A DNA stretch of 11,408 nucleotides from an uncultured Oscillospiraceae bacterium (GTDB lineage: Bacteria; Bacillota; Clostridia; Oscillospirales; Ruminococcaceae). The stretch's first letter is position 1; each line of letters begins with the position of its first letter. Shown piece by piece: positions 1-6,462 of this stretch. A program made the position numbers and the translations under genes. Below the pieces are notes generated by a model. That model was not told the origin of the DNA, did no database searches, and saw only the letters and a program-made list of their open reading frames with translations. The stretch spans positions 1 to 11,408 of the forward strand of contig CAKTAM010000056.1 of NCBI GenBank assembly GCA_934527255.1, read 5' to 3'.

Positions 1-362
1 GCCGTGGTCTGCACGCAGTGCTCCTCCCGCCCGGCGCAGCGCACGCAGACGCCGGTGTGCACCAGATGGCTGCGGCCGCTCAGCAGCCGCAGCATGCGGC
101 GGGCGTCGGCGGTATCCCGCGGCTTGCCCAGCATGGCGCCGTCTACATCCACAACGGTGTCCGCGGCCAGCACGCAGTCCTGCGGGTGGTCAGCGGCGAC
201 GGCACGGCATTTTTCCAGCGCCAGACGCCCGGCCAGCGCGGCAGGGGTCGGCTCGGCAAAGCGGCTTTCGTCCACCGGGGCGGTGCAGACGGTAAAGTGC
301 GGCGTCAGCAGCGCCAGCAGCTCCCGCCGCCGGGGCGAGGCCGAAGCTAGGATCAGCGACAT
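1..362 (-). CDS. maf: Maf family nucleotide pyrophosphatase (3' end cut by window edge)
   Basis: Maf proteins are cytoplasmic nucleoside-triphosphate pyrophosphatases that hydrolyse dTTP, UTP or modified nucleotides to monophosphates; they act in house-cleaning and have been linked to septum inhibition. The first 120 residues are present, against about 190 for a full protein. The translation begins MSLILASASPRRRELL, which holds the N-terminal S-x-S-P-R-R phosphate-binding motif at residues 7-12. AADTVV follows at 66-71, with the presumed catalytic Asp68, and then LGKP at 78-81. The ATG at 360-362 is preceded by AAAGGAG at a good distance, which fixes the start. The gene is the last of the minus-strand run that begins at zapA and lies 171 bases downstream of the DUF4321 gene. 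Family assignment is secure; substrate subtype (dTTP/UTP versus m7GTP-like) cannot be told from this fragment. Confidence 0.93.
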   Translation of the reverse strand, partial: MSLILASASPRRRELLALLTPHFTVCTAPVDESRFAEPTPAALAGRLALEKCRAVAADHPQDCVLAADTVVDVDGAMLGKPRDTADARRMLRLLSGRSHLVHTGVCVRCAGREEHCVQTT

Positions 363-513
363 GAAAACTCTCCTTTGATAAACGAGCGGTCGGCCCGGTT
401 TTCTTCCGGCCCGGCCAAAAAACGGCTGCGCAGGGCGCACGGCCCCTTTGCGCGGCGGACGGCGGGCAGACGGCTGCAGAGCCGTGACAGCCGCCCCAAA
501 ACCGGCAGCGCCG

Positions 514-533
514 AAAAGCGCGCCGACCGGCGC
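514..533 (-). terminator. Possible weak terminator after the DUF4321 gene
   Basis: On the minus strand, directly after the TAA stop, GCGCC and GGCGC arms (529-533 and 520-524) flank a GGTC loop and are followed by GCTTTT. The stem has only 5 bp and the T-run only 4, so termination is probably partial and maf may be reached by read-through. The remainder of 363-513 holds no gene that I can support; it contains only the maf ribosome binding site and GC-rich sequence. Confidence 0.35.
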
Positions 534-800
534 TTAAATGCGGGTGTGGCTGTAGGCGAACAGCGCCAGCCCGACGGTGAAGATCTGCGCCATATACAGG
601 TTGAAGCTCAGCCCGAAGGTCAGGCGGAGAATGGCGAGATCCAATACCAGCGGGCTGCCGTCGCTGATGCCGAACTTGATGCTGTAGGACAGCCACGAAA
701 GATACGGCGTTCCGGTGCACAGGTGGGCGATCAGTGCGCCCACGGCCACACCGGCCACCAGATAAAAAGCGAACAGCAGGTTGCGTTTGAACGAATTCAT
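534..800 (-). CDS. DUF4321 small membrane protein
   Basis: This 88-residue protein has two hydrophobic stretches: about residues 7-27 (rich in Leu, Ala, Val and Gly) and about 66-83. They are separated by a short loop carrying TPYLSW and then SPLVLDLAILRLTFGLSFNL. The segment LDL-x-I/V-x-LTFG-x-x-x-N is what I associate with DUF4321, a family of roughly 80-90-residue membrane proteins of Clostridia whose function is unknown. The gene often neighbours maf and the cell-shape cluster. The ATG at 798-800 follows AGAGGAG, a strong ribosome binding site. It sits between the U32 gene and maf on the same strand. No enzymatic residues are apparent. A structural or accessory role in the envelope is only inference from size, topology and neighbours. 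Confidence 0.82.
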   Translation of the reverse strand: MNSFKRNLLFAFYLVAGVAVGALIAHLCTGTPYLSWLSYSIKFGISDGSPLVLDLAILRLTFGLSFNLYMAQIFTVGLALFAYSHTRI

Positions 801-813
801 AGCGGTCTCCTCT

Positions 814-858
814 AAAAAAAGCAGGCGAAGCGCCCGGCCGCGGGTGCGGCGGGCCTGC
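814..858 (-). terminator. Probable intrinsic terminator between U32 gene and DUF4321 gene
   Basis: On the minus strand a GCAGGC arm (853-858) pairs with GCCTGC (821-826) and is followed at once by seven Ts (814-820). An inner GC hairpin (833-853, 8 bp with one bulged base) competes for some of the same bases. The T-run ends only a base or two before the AGAGGAG ribosome binding site of the DUF4321 gene, so terminator and initiation region are nearly fused. Confidence 0.5.
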
Positions 859-872
859 GGATGTGGGCGTGC

Positions 873-893
873 GCCGCCGACAGGCGCGGCGGC
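873..893 (-). other. GC-only hairpin touching the U32 stop codon
   Basis: GCCGCCG (887-893 on the minus strand) pairs perfectly with CGGCGGC (873-879) across a 7-base loop, starting with the first base after the TAA. No T-run follows, so by itself it is more likely a 3'-end stabiliser or pause hairpin than a terminator. In DNA this GC-rich, chance remains possible. Confidence 0.35.
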
Positions 894-3092
894 TTATTCG
901 GCGCCGTCGCGGCGGGCATAGTACAGCCCGCGGGTAAAGCGGCCGTCGAAAGCGCTGCCCGCAAGAAAGCTTTGGGTAACGGCCTGTACGCGCCCGGGGG
1001 CTTCCCAGGTGAAATACAGCGTCAGCAGATCGCAGGCCGCCTCGGGCTGGCGGTCGCCCAGCCAAAGCGGAATGGGATTGTATATTTCCCGCACGCCGCC
1101 CCGGCAGACGATCGGCAGCTGCTCGCCCTTGCGGTCCAGCAGGCGGCCGCGGCGGGGGCAGTCGGCGCAGTCGGTCACGTTCTGCAGCGGGCAGGCGCGC
1201 GTCAGCATCACGGGCAGCCGCCCATAGGCCAGCAGCGCCGTACGCACGCCAATGTTTTCAAAGGCGGGCAGCTCGTTCACGCGCAGCTCACAGCTCAGGG
1301 TCTGGGTATGTACCCCCAGCCCCGCCAGCACGCGCGCGGCCTCCGGGTTGAGCACGTTGAGGGCAAAGCCGCCCCACAGCTCCAGCGCGGCATCGGTGCG
1401 TTCAGCCAGCTGCCGCACCAGAAACAGATGCCCGGGGTTGTTGGCCTCAAAGCGGGTAAAGCCCAGCGCGGCGGCCTGCTGCAGCGCCTGCTCCAGCGCG
1501 TGCGTGCCGCCAAAGTTGCCGCGCGGCAGCTCCAGCACGGTGCGGCCGCGCCAGTCGGCCGGAATATCGGCCGCGCACCGCAGCGGCAGAATCAGCCGGA
1601 AAAACGCCTTTTCCAACCCCTCCGGCAGCTGCCGGGGCGACTCCAGCCGGGCGGCCAGCCTTCTGCGGCCCTCGGCCAGTGCGGCGCGGTCCGCCGCAGC
1701 CTCGGCCGCCGTATAGCGGGCAAGCCCGCGCGGCAGGGAACATTCCGGTATGTCGGCCGCCTGCGGCAGAAAATGCGGGCCGGGGGCGTCGGCGCGTTTT
1801 TGATACAGCTGCTCCAGCGCAGCGCGGCGCAGGGCGTTGATGTCGGAAAGCGGCAGATAAAACTGCCGCTCGCCCGCCAGCGTGACGGCCGACTCGGCGG
1901 CCGAAAACGGGGTGCCGCCGGTCTTGCACAGGCTGCGCCGCAGCGTCTGCGGGTAGCCCGGGCCGGGCGGCTGAGTGTCGGCAGCCGCCGACGCATAGGC
2001 CGTGGCGCGCTGCGCACCGTCGCTGACGGTCAGGCGCGCGCCCTCCGCCTCCAGCGTCAGCGCCATGGAGACCGGTACGCGCGCCAGCGGACGGCGGTAA
2101 AGCTCGCGGATCGCCGGCTCGGCGGCGCGGCTGACGGCCAGATCCTCCGCCCGGCGCACGCCGAACATCCCGCCGCCGCGCCGGGCGGTATAGTAGCCGT
2201 CCGTGAAGCCGCTGCGGGAGAACACCTGCTCCAGCAGGCGGGCGTCATAGGGCTGTCCGTCCCGCGCCAGCCGGGCGGCGTGCACGGCGGCGGCCACATA
2301 TTCCGGCGGCCGCAGGCGGCCTTCGATCTTGACGCTGGCAACGCCCATGGCGGCCAGCTCCGGCAGACGGGCCAGCAGCGAAAGATCTTTCAGGCTGAGA
2401 TGGTGGCAGACGGGGCCGCCCGCAGGCGGCCGCGCCCCGGTAAAGGCGGTGCAGGGCAGGCGGCAGGGCTGGGCGCAGCCGCCGCGGTTGCCGCTGCGGC
2501 CGCCCAGAAAGGCGCTGAGGTAGCACTGGCCGGAAACGCTCATGCACTGTGCCCCGTGCACAAAGACCTCGGTCTCAATGCCGCATTCGCGGGTGATGAG
2601 GGCAATCTCCTCAGCGGAGAGCTCCCGCGCAAGCACCACGCGCGAAAAGCCGTACTGCGCCGCCAGCTTTGCCCCGGCAAGATCGCATACGGCCAATTGG
2701 GTGGAGGCGTGCAGCCGCAGCCCCGGCGCGTGCTGACGCACCAGCCGGGCGGCCGCCCAATCCTGCACCAGAACGGCGTCGGCCCCGGCTTCGCAGATGC
2801 TTTCCAGCGCCTGCAGCAGGCCGGGCAGCTCGTCGGCGTGCGCCAGCGTGTTCAGCGTGACATGCACGCCCACGCCGTAGGCATGGCACAGGCGCACGGC
2901 CTCGCGCAGCTCCTGCGGGGTAAAATTGTCCGCGCCGCGCCGCGCATTGAAGCCTTTCAGGCCCAGATATACGCAGTCGGCCCCCGCCCAGACGGCGGCC
3001 TCCAGCCCGGCGGGGCCGCCCACCGGCGCCAGAATTTCAATGGGCCGGGCCGCGCTGTTTTCCGCCTGCGGCTGCTGTGCGGACGCGCTCAC
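894..3092 (-). CDS. U32 family protein with DUF3656-type region (RlhA/TrhP-like)
   Basis: The 732-residue protein belongs to the U32 'peptidase' family. Characterised members are not proteases: E. coli RlhA hydroxylates C2501 of 23S rRNA, and TrhP hydroxylates U34 of tRNAs using prephenate. The N-terminal barrel covers about residues 17-300 (EILAPVGGPAGLEAA near 19-32). The U32 signature sits at 175-192, E-x-F-x-x-G-A-Q-C-x4-G-x-C-Y-L-S, with Cys183 and Cys190; further Cys206, Cys210 and Cys214 could complete a metal or Fe-S site. The middle third resembles DUF3656, and the C-terminal part has another Cys-rich patch (ACPLQNVTDCADC) and CRGGVREIYNP. Position 182 is Gln where the classical signature has an aliphatic residue. 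The start is a GTG at 3090-3092 overlapping the zapA stop as GTGA, so the two are translationally coupled. A tRNA or rRNA target cannot be decided from sequence. Confidence 0.88.
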   Translation of the reverse strand: MSASAQQPQAENSAARPIEILAPVGGPAGLEAAVWAGADCVYLGLKGFNARRGADNFTPQELREAVRLCHAYGVGVHVTLNTLAHADELPGLLQALESICEAGADAVLVQDWAAARLVRQHAPGLRLHASTQLAVCDLAGAKLAAQYGFSRVVLARELSAEEIALITRECGIETEVFVHGAQCMSVSGQCYLSAFLGGRSGNRGGCAQPCRLPCTAFTGARPPAGGPVCHHLSLKDLSLLARLPELAAMGVASVKIEGRLRPPEYVAAAVHAARLARDGQPYDARLLEQVFSRSGFTDGYYTARRGGGMFGVRRAEDLAVSRAAEPAIRELYRRPLARVPVSMALTLEAEGARLTVSDGAQRATAYASAAADTQPPGPGYPQTLRRSLCKTGGTPFSAAESAVTLAGERQFYLPLSDINALRRAALEQLYQKRADAPGPHFLPQAADIPECSLPRGLARYTAAEAAADRAALAEGRRRLAARLESPRQLPEGLEKAFFRLILPLRCAADIPADWRGRTVLELPRGNFGGTHALEQALQQAAALGFTRFEANNPGHLFLVRQLAERTDAALELWGGFALNVLNPEAARVLAGLGVHTQTLSCELRVNELPAFENIGVRTALLAYGRLPVMLTRACPLQNVTDCADCPRRGRLLDRKGEQLPIVCRGGVREIYNPIPLWLGDRQPEAACDLLTLYFTWEAPGRVQAVTQSFLAGSAFDGRFTRGLYYARRDGAE

Positions 3093-3439
3093 GAATCCTG
3101 TCCCCGCATATAGCCGACCTCGCGGCGCAGACGCTCACATTCCAGCTGGCTTTTTTCCAGCTGGGCGCGCAGCTCCTGCAGCTCACGCGCGGCGTTGTCC
3201 GCCGTTCCCTTGGCGGCCATGGCGTCCTCCAGATAGCTTTTCAGCTGGCTGTGCAGCTCGTCCAGATAATCCAGTGCGCTCAGCACGGCGGCCCCCGTGA
3301 CCGAAAGCCGGTCGCTGGCCTCCAGCATGCCGTGCATTTTCTCGTTCAGGGTTTTGGCCAGCTCCTCATAATAGGCGGGCTCGCCCTCCACCGAAAGCGC
3401 GTATACCGCGCCGCAGATCTCCAGCTTCACTTTTTTCAT
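3089..3439 (-). CDS. zapA: Cell division protein ZapA
   Basis: ZapA is a small cytoplasmic protein that binds FtsZ and bundles its protofilaments at the division ring. The 116-residue product starts MKKVKLEICG, the usual ZapA strand, continues with an N-terminal head (about 1-55), and ends in a long charged helix suited to coiled-coil dimerisation (about 60-112, with ELQELRAQLEKSQLECERLRRE). I place the start at the ATG of 3437-3439 because GAGGA stands 8 bases upstream. A GTG at 3452-3454 would add five residues, but its only purine run lies too close. The gene is the first of a minus-strand operon; its TGA overlaps the GTG of the U32 gene. It has a long structured leader with its own promoter. 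Confidence 0.9.
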   Translation of the reverse strand: MKKVKLEICGAVYALSVEGEPAYYEELAKTLNEKMHGMLEASDRLSVTGAAVLSALDYLDELHSQLKSYLEDAMAAKGTADNAARELQELRAQLEKSQLECERLRREVGYMRGQDS

Positions 3440-3472
3440 AGCCAATGTCCTCACGCTCCCTTTCGTTTATGG

Positions 3473-3501
3473 AAAAAAGGCGGCGGCCGACCGGCCGCGC
3501 C
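3473..3501 (-). terminator. Terminator-like hairpin in the zapA leader
   Basis: On the minus strand, CGGCC-GGTC-GGCCG forms a tight hairpin extended by GGCG/CGCC across a single bulged C. It is followed immediately by six Ts (3473-3478). It has the form of a strong intrinsic terminator but lies between the zapA promoter and the zapA start, about 34 bases before the ATG. A transcript starting near 3560 and ending here would be about 88 nt. It may therefore act as an attenuator or end a small RNA. Confidence 0.55.
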
Positions 3502-3521
3502 TGTCATCAGCGCTGCTGTGC

Positions 3522-3560
3522 GACAGCGGCAGGCCGCCCTTCGGTGCCGGTGCCGCTGTC
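3522..3560 (-). promoter_or_regulatory. Perfect 10-bp hairpin at the predicted 5' end of the zapA transcript
   Basis: GACAGCGGCA (3551-3560, minus strand) pairs perfectly with TGCCGCTGTC (3522-3531) across a 19-base loop. The predicted transcription start of the zapA promoter falls at about 3560, so the RNA would begin with this stem. Read on the plus strand the same repeat is followed by six Ts (3561-3566), giving a good intrinsic terminator for any transcript entering from the left. A segment of its loop (GGCGGCC, minus strand) is complementary to GGCCGCC in the next hairpin, so an alternative fold is possible. Confidence 0.6.
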
Positions 3561-3566
3561 TTTTTT

Positions 3567-3595
3567 ATTATATACGAAACGGGCAAAAATGAAAA
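3567..3595 (-). promoter_or_regulatory. Sigma-A promoter for the zapA-U32 operon
   Basis: On the minus strand TTTTCA (3590-3595) and a perfect TATAAT (3567-3572) are separated by exactly 17 bases. They lie in a short AT-rich island within very GC-rich DNA. Transcription should start near 3560, giving a leader of about 120 nt before the zapA ATG. Confidence 0.75.
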
Positions 3596-3599
3596 GAGA

Positions 3600-3844
3600 T
3601 TTTCGCGGGCAGGGCCAACAAAATCCGTCGGCGGGGGTCGCAGTGACGCGGCGGCCGGTGCGCCCCAGTGCCTGTCAGCATCGGCGGCCCGGCTGCGTGC
3701 CGGACAGCGGCAGAAAGCGCCGCCCCCAAAAAAGCCGACCGGCCCATACCGCCGCGGCCGGGCGGCGAACGGAAAAAGCAACTGCCCGGCGGGGGCTGCG
3801 GTGCGTCGGCACGGGCGGAAAAGTGCGCCGGCAGGGCCGGAGTA
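3600..3844. other. GC-rich intergenic stretch without a supported gene
   Basis: Open frames cross this stretch on both strands, but none has a ribosome binding site with a matching start, and their translations are Arg/Pro/Ala-rich as expected from GC-rich non-coding DNA. It holds a second copy of GACAGCGGCAG (3703-3713; first copy at 3522-3532). It also holds a minus-strand GCCGGTCGGC followed by six Ts (3728-3743), and an 8-bp inverted repeat CGCCGCCC/GGGCGGCG (3718-3725 and 3760-3767). All of it lies upstream of the glgP promoter and, on the other strand, upstream of the zapA promoter, so it separates two divergent transcripts. Confidence 0.5.
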
Positions 3845-3873
3845 TTGAATTTTTTCGCATTTTTCGGTATACT
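3845..3873 (+). promoter_or_regulatory. Sigma-A promoter for glgP-GH13
   Basis: TTGAAT (3845-3850) and TATACT (3868-3873) are separated by exactly 17 bases in an AT-rich island. Transcription should begin near 3880, giving a leader of about 59 nt. I see no clear catabolite-repression (cre) site around it. Confidence 0.72.
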
Positions 3874-3908
3874 CTATGTCAGAGAAACAGGAAAGTGATA
3901 AAAGAGGC

Positions 3909-3922
3909 TCCGCTTTGGCGGA
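3909..3922 (+). promoter_or_regulatory. Small hairpin just upstream of the glgP ribosome binding site
   Basis: TCCGC (3909-3913) and GCGGA (3918-3922) can pair across a TTTG loop. The hairpin sits two bases before the GGAAAGGAG ribosome binding site (3925-3932) and may help keep the site exposed or modulate initiation. The stem is short, so this is tentative. Confidence 0.35.
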
Positions 3923-3938
3923 ACGGAAAGGAGCACAC

Positions 3939-6350
3939 ATGAAACAGAATGTGACCGAGCAGGCGTTTGACGCGCAGCTGCGGGAGAAGCTGTTCAGCGA
4001 ATTTGGCGTCAAGCTGGAGGATGCCAGCAACCAGCAGATCTACCGGGCGCTGGCCCTGCTGGTGCGCCGTCATCTCAGCGACAAGCGCAAAAGCTTTATG
4101 GCGCACACCTACGGCACCAACGCAAAGCAGGTGTATTACCTGTGCATGGAATTTCTGATGGGCCGTTCGCTCAAGACCAGCCTGTTCAATCTGGGCTGGA
4201 ACACGGCGGCGGAGCAGGCGCTGCAGAAGGCGGGCATCCGGCTGGAGGATATTTATGAAGAGGAGCCGGACGCCGGGCTTGGCAACGGCGGTCTGGGGCG
4301 GCTGGCGGCCTGTTATCTGGATGGCATGGCCAGCACGGCCACGCCGGGCATGGGCTATTCCATCCTGTACGAATACGGCATTTTCAAGCAGAAGATCGTG
4401 GACGGCTGGCAGCAGGAGCGCGCCGACAACTGGCTGCCCGGCGGCGGCGTATGGCTGAAAAGCCACCCTGATCAGGCCGTGGAGGTGCGCTTTGACGGCG
4501 ACGTCAGCGAAAGCTGGGATGCCAGCGGTTATCACCGCGTCAACTATCAGAACTATACCAGCGTGCTGGCCGTGCCGAGCGATATGTACGTTTCGGGCTA
4601 TGACAGCGAGGGGGTCAGCCAGCTGCGGCTGTGGACGGCCAAGGCCCCCAGCATGGATATGGACAGCTTCAACCGCGGCGACTACAGCCGCGCCATGAAC
4701 GCGGGCGATTCGGCCGAGCTCATCAGCAAGGTGCTGTACCCCAACGACAACCATCTGGAGGGCAAGATCCTGCGCCTGCGCCAGCAGTATTTTCTGTCGG
4801 CGGCTTCGGTGGCGGATATTGTGCAGCGCCACGCGGCGCAGTACGGCTCGATGGAGAGCCTGCCGGACAAGGTGGCCATCCAGCTCAACGATACCCATCC
4901 CACGCTGGCCATTCCCGAGCTGATGCGCATTCTGATGGACGACTGCGGCCTTGGGTGGGACCAGGCGTTCGACATCTGCCGCCGCACCTTTGCTTACACC
5001 AACCACACGGTGATGAGCGAGGCGCTGGAAAAGTGGGATGTCAACATCTTCCGCAGCACGCTGCCGCGCATCTGGACCATCGTCGCCGAGCTGGATCGCC
5101 GCGCCCGCGCCGAGCTGGCGCGCGTGTTCCCCGGCGACCAGGGCAAGATCGACTATATGGCGCCCGTGGGCGACGGACAGGTGCGCATGGCCAACATCTG
5201 CTGCTACACCTGCCACAGCATCAACGGCGTTTCCCGCCTGCACAGCCAGATCATCAAGGACAGCGTTTTTCACGACTATTATCTGTATGCGCCCGATCGC
5301 TTTACCAATGTGACCAACGGCATTGCCTACCGCCGCTGGCTGCTGGCCTCCAACCCCGGCCTGACCGCCTTTCTGGAGGAGCTGATCGGCCCTGACTTCA
5401 AGTATGACGCCGCCGCCCTGAAAAAGCTGCACGATTATGCGGACGACCCGGCTGTTCTGCAGCGTCTGGGCGAGATCAAGCACCGCAACAAGGAAATTTT
5501 CGCCAACCATCTGGCCAAGGTGACGGGGCAGGTCATTGACCCGTCGTCCATTTTTGACGTGCAGGTCAAGCGGATGCACGAGTACAAGCGCCAGCACCTG
5601 AACGCGCTGAACATCCTTTCGGAGTATCTGTACCTGAAGGATCACCCCAACGCGGCGTTCACGCCCAAGACCTATCTGTTCGGGGCCAAGGCTGCGCCCG
5701 GCTACTATATGGCCAAGCAGATGATCCGCTTTATCTGCGAGCTGGGCAAGCTGATCGATTCCGATCCCGCCGTGCGCGGTAAGCTGAGCATCGTTTATCT
5801 GGAGGATTACTGCGTTACCACCAGTGAGCGGCTGATGCCGGCCAGCGAGATCAGCGAGCAGATCAGCCTGGCGGGTACGGAGGCCTCCGGCACCGGCAAC
5901 ATGAAATTCATGCTCAACGGGGCCATTACGCTGGGCACGCTGGACGGCGCGAACGTCGAGATCGCGCAGGCGGCCGGGGAGGAAAACGAGATCATCTTCG
6001 GCATGCACACCCCGCAGGTCAACGAGCTGCGGCGCTTCGGCTATCATCCCAGCGCGTTTCTGGCATCGGACGATGCGGCGCGGCAGGCGCTGGCCTTCAT
6101 GCAGCACGGCTGGAACGGCCAGAGCTTTGACGACCTGGTGAACAACCTGAACGGCAGCGACCCCTATATGGTGCTGGCCGATTTCAAGGCCTACCGTGAG
6201 GCGCAGGCCCGCGCCCGTCAGCTGTATGCGCAGCCGCAGGTGTGGAACCGCATGAGCCTGGAAAACATCGCCAACGCCGGTGTGTTCAGCGCCGACCGCG
6301 CCGTACAGGAGTACAGCCGCAACATCTGGGGTACGCACCCCGTCAAATAA
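3939..6350 (+). CDS. glgP: Glycogen/maltodextrin phosphorylase
   Basis: The enzyme cleaves alpha-1,4-glucans by phosphorolysis, releasing glucose-1-phosphate from non-reducing ends in the cytoplasm. The 803-residue product has the normal bacterial length. It carries the family landmarks in order: GLGNGGLGRLAACYLDG (113-129), YGIFKQ with DGWQQE and NWL (146-166), QLNDTHPTLAIPELMR (315-330), FAYTNHTVMSEALEKW (351-366), TNVTNGIAYRRWL (456-468) and VQVKRMHEYKRQ (541-552). The pyridoxal-phosphate signature EASGTGNMKFMLN is at 648-660, with Lys656 as the cofactor-binding lysine. The ATG at 3939 has AAGGAG five or six bases upstream. An in-frame ATG at 3876 lies within three bases of the -10 box and before the likely transcription start, so it cannot be used. 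The gene leads a two-gene unit with the GH13 hydrolase. Glycogen versus maltodextrin preference cannot be told from sequence. Confidence 0.96.
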   Translation: MKQNVTEQAFDAQLREKLFSEFGVKLEDASNQQIYRALALLVRRHLSDKRKSFMAHTYGTNAKQVYYLCMEFLMGRSLKTSLFNLGWNTAAEQALQKAGIRLEDIYEEEPDAGLGNGGLGRLAACYLDGMASTATPGMGYSILYEYGIFKQKIVDGWQQERADNWLPGGGVWLKSHPDQAVEVRFDGDVSESWDASGYHRVNYQNYTSVLAVPSDMYVSGYDSEGVSQLRLWTAKAPSMDMDSFNRGDYSRAMNAGDSAELISKVLYPNDNHLEGKILRLRQQYFLSAASVADIVQRHAAQYGSMESLPDKVAIQLNDTHPTLAIPELMRILMDDCGLGWDQAFDICRRTFAYTNHTVMSEALEKWDVNIFRSTLPRIWTIVAELDRRARAELARVFPGDQGKIDYMAPVGDGQVRMANICCYTCHSINGVSRLHSQIIKDSVFHDYYLYAPDRFTNVTNGIAYRRWLLASNPGLTAFLEELIGPDFKYDAAALKKLHDYADDPAVLQRLGEIKHRNKEIFANHLAKVTGQVIDPSSIFDVQVKRMHEYKRQHLNALNILSEYLYLKDHPNAAFTPKTYLFGAKAAPGYYMAKQMIRFICELGKLIDSDPAVRGKLSIVYLEDYCVTTSERLMPASEISEQISLAGTEASGTGNMKFMLNGAITLGTLDGANVEIAQAAGEENEIIFGMHTPQVNELRRFGYHPSAFLASDDAARQALAFMQHGWNGQSFDDLVNNLNGSDPYMVLADFKAYREAQARARQLYAQPQVWNRMSLENIANAGVFSADRAVQEYSRNIWGTHPVK

Positions 6351-6411
6351 ACACCGAAGACCATCCGCCTGCGGCCGCAGGGGCGGGCAGGGCTTTTGCG
6401 CGCAGCGGTCT

Positions 6412-6432
6412 GCCGCCCGGCTTTGGGGCGGC
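6412..6432 (+). other. Intercistronic hairpin between glgP and the GH13 gene
   Basis: GCCGCCC (6412-6418) pairs with GGGCGGC (6426-6432) across a 7-base loop. No T-run follows, so it looks like a processing or stabilising hairpin rather than a terminator, and glgP and the GH13 gene can be cotranscribed across the 112-base gap. The gap also holds a 14-base palindrome, CCTGCGGCCGCAGG (6368-6381). Confidence 0.4.
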
Positions 6433-6462
6433 GGGCCGTTTGCTGCAGAAAGGGGGAAAAGC

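Noticed and set aside
190..1065. 291-codon minus-strand frame spanning maf, DUF4321 and the end of the U32 gene
   Set aside because: It overlaps three recognisable genes in a different frame and is dominated by Arg, Pro and Ala.
861..3113. 750-codon plus-strand open frame opposite the U32 gene
   Set aside because: Its translation is rich in Arg, Gly, Ala and Gln without recognisable motifs, and no ribosome binding site precedes it. It is the antisense image of a GC-rich gene whose minus-strand product is clearly a U32 protein.
3440..3454. Upstream GTG start for ZapA
   Set aside because: The purine run is only about a base from this GTG, while the ATG at 3439 has GAGGA at 8 bases and gives the standard ZapA N-terminus.
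3598..3625. GATTTT/AAAATC inverted repeat just upstream of the zapA -35 box, considered as an operator
   Set aside because: Only 6 bp per arm with a 16-base gap, and no known operator type fits; it may be chance.
3876..3938. Upstream in-frame ATG for glgP
   Set aside because: It sits three bases after the -10 box, before the expected transcript start, and the ATG at 3939 has a proper ribosome binding site.
3445..4030. Open frames on both strands between zapA and glgP
   Set aside because: They run through two clear promoters and hairpins, lack ribosome binding sites, and their translations look like random GC-rich sequence.
6368..6381. 14-base palindrome CCTGCGGCCGCAGG after glgP
   Set aside because: Without a loop it cannot form a good RNA hairpin, and palindromes of this kind are expected in GC-rich spacers; no function is supported.
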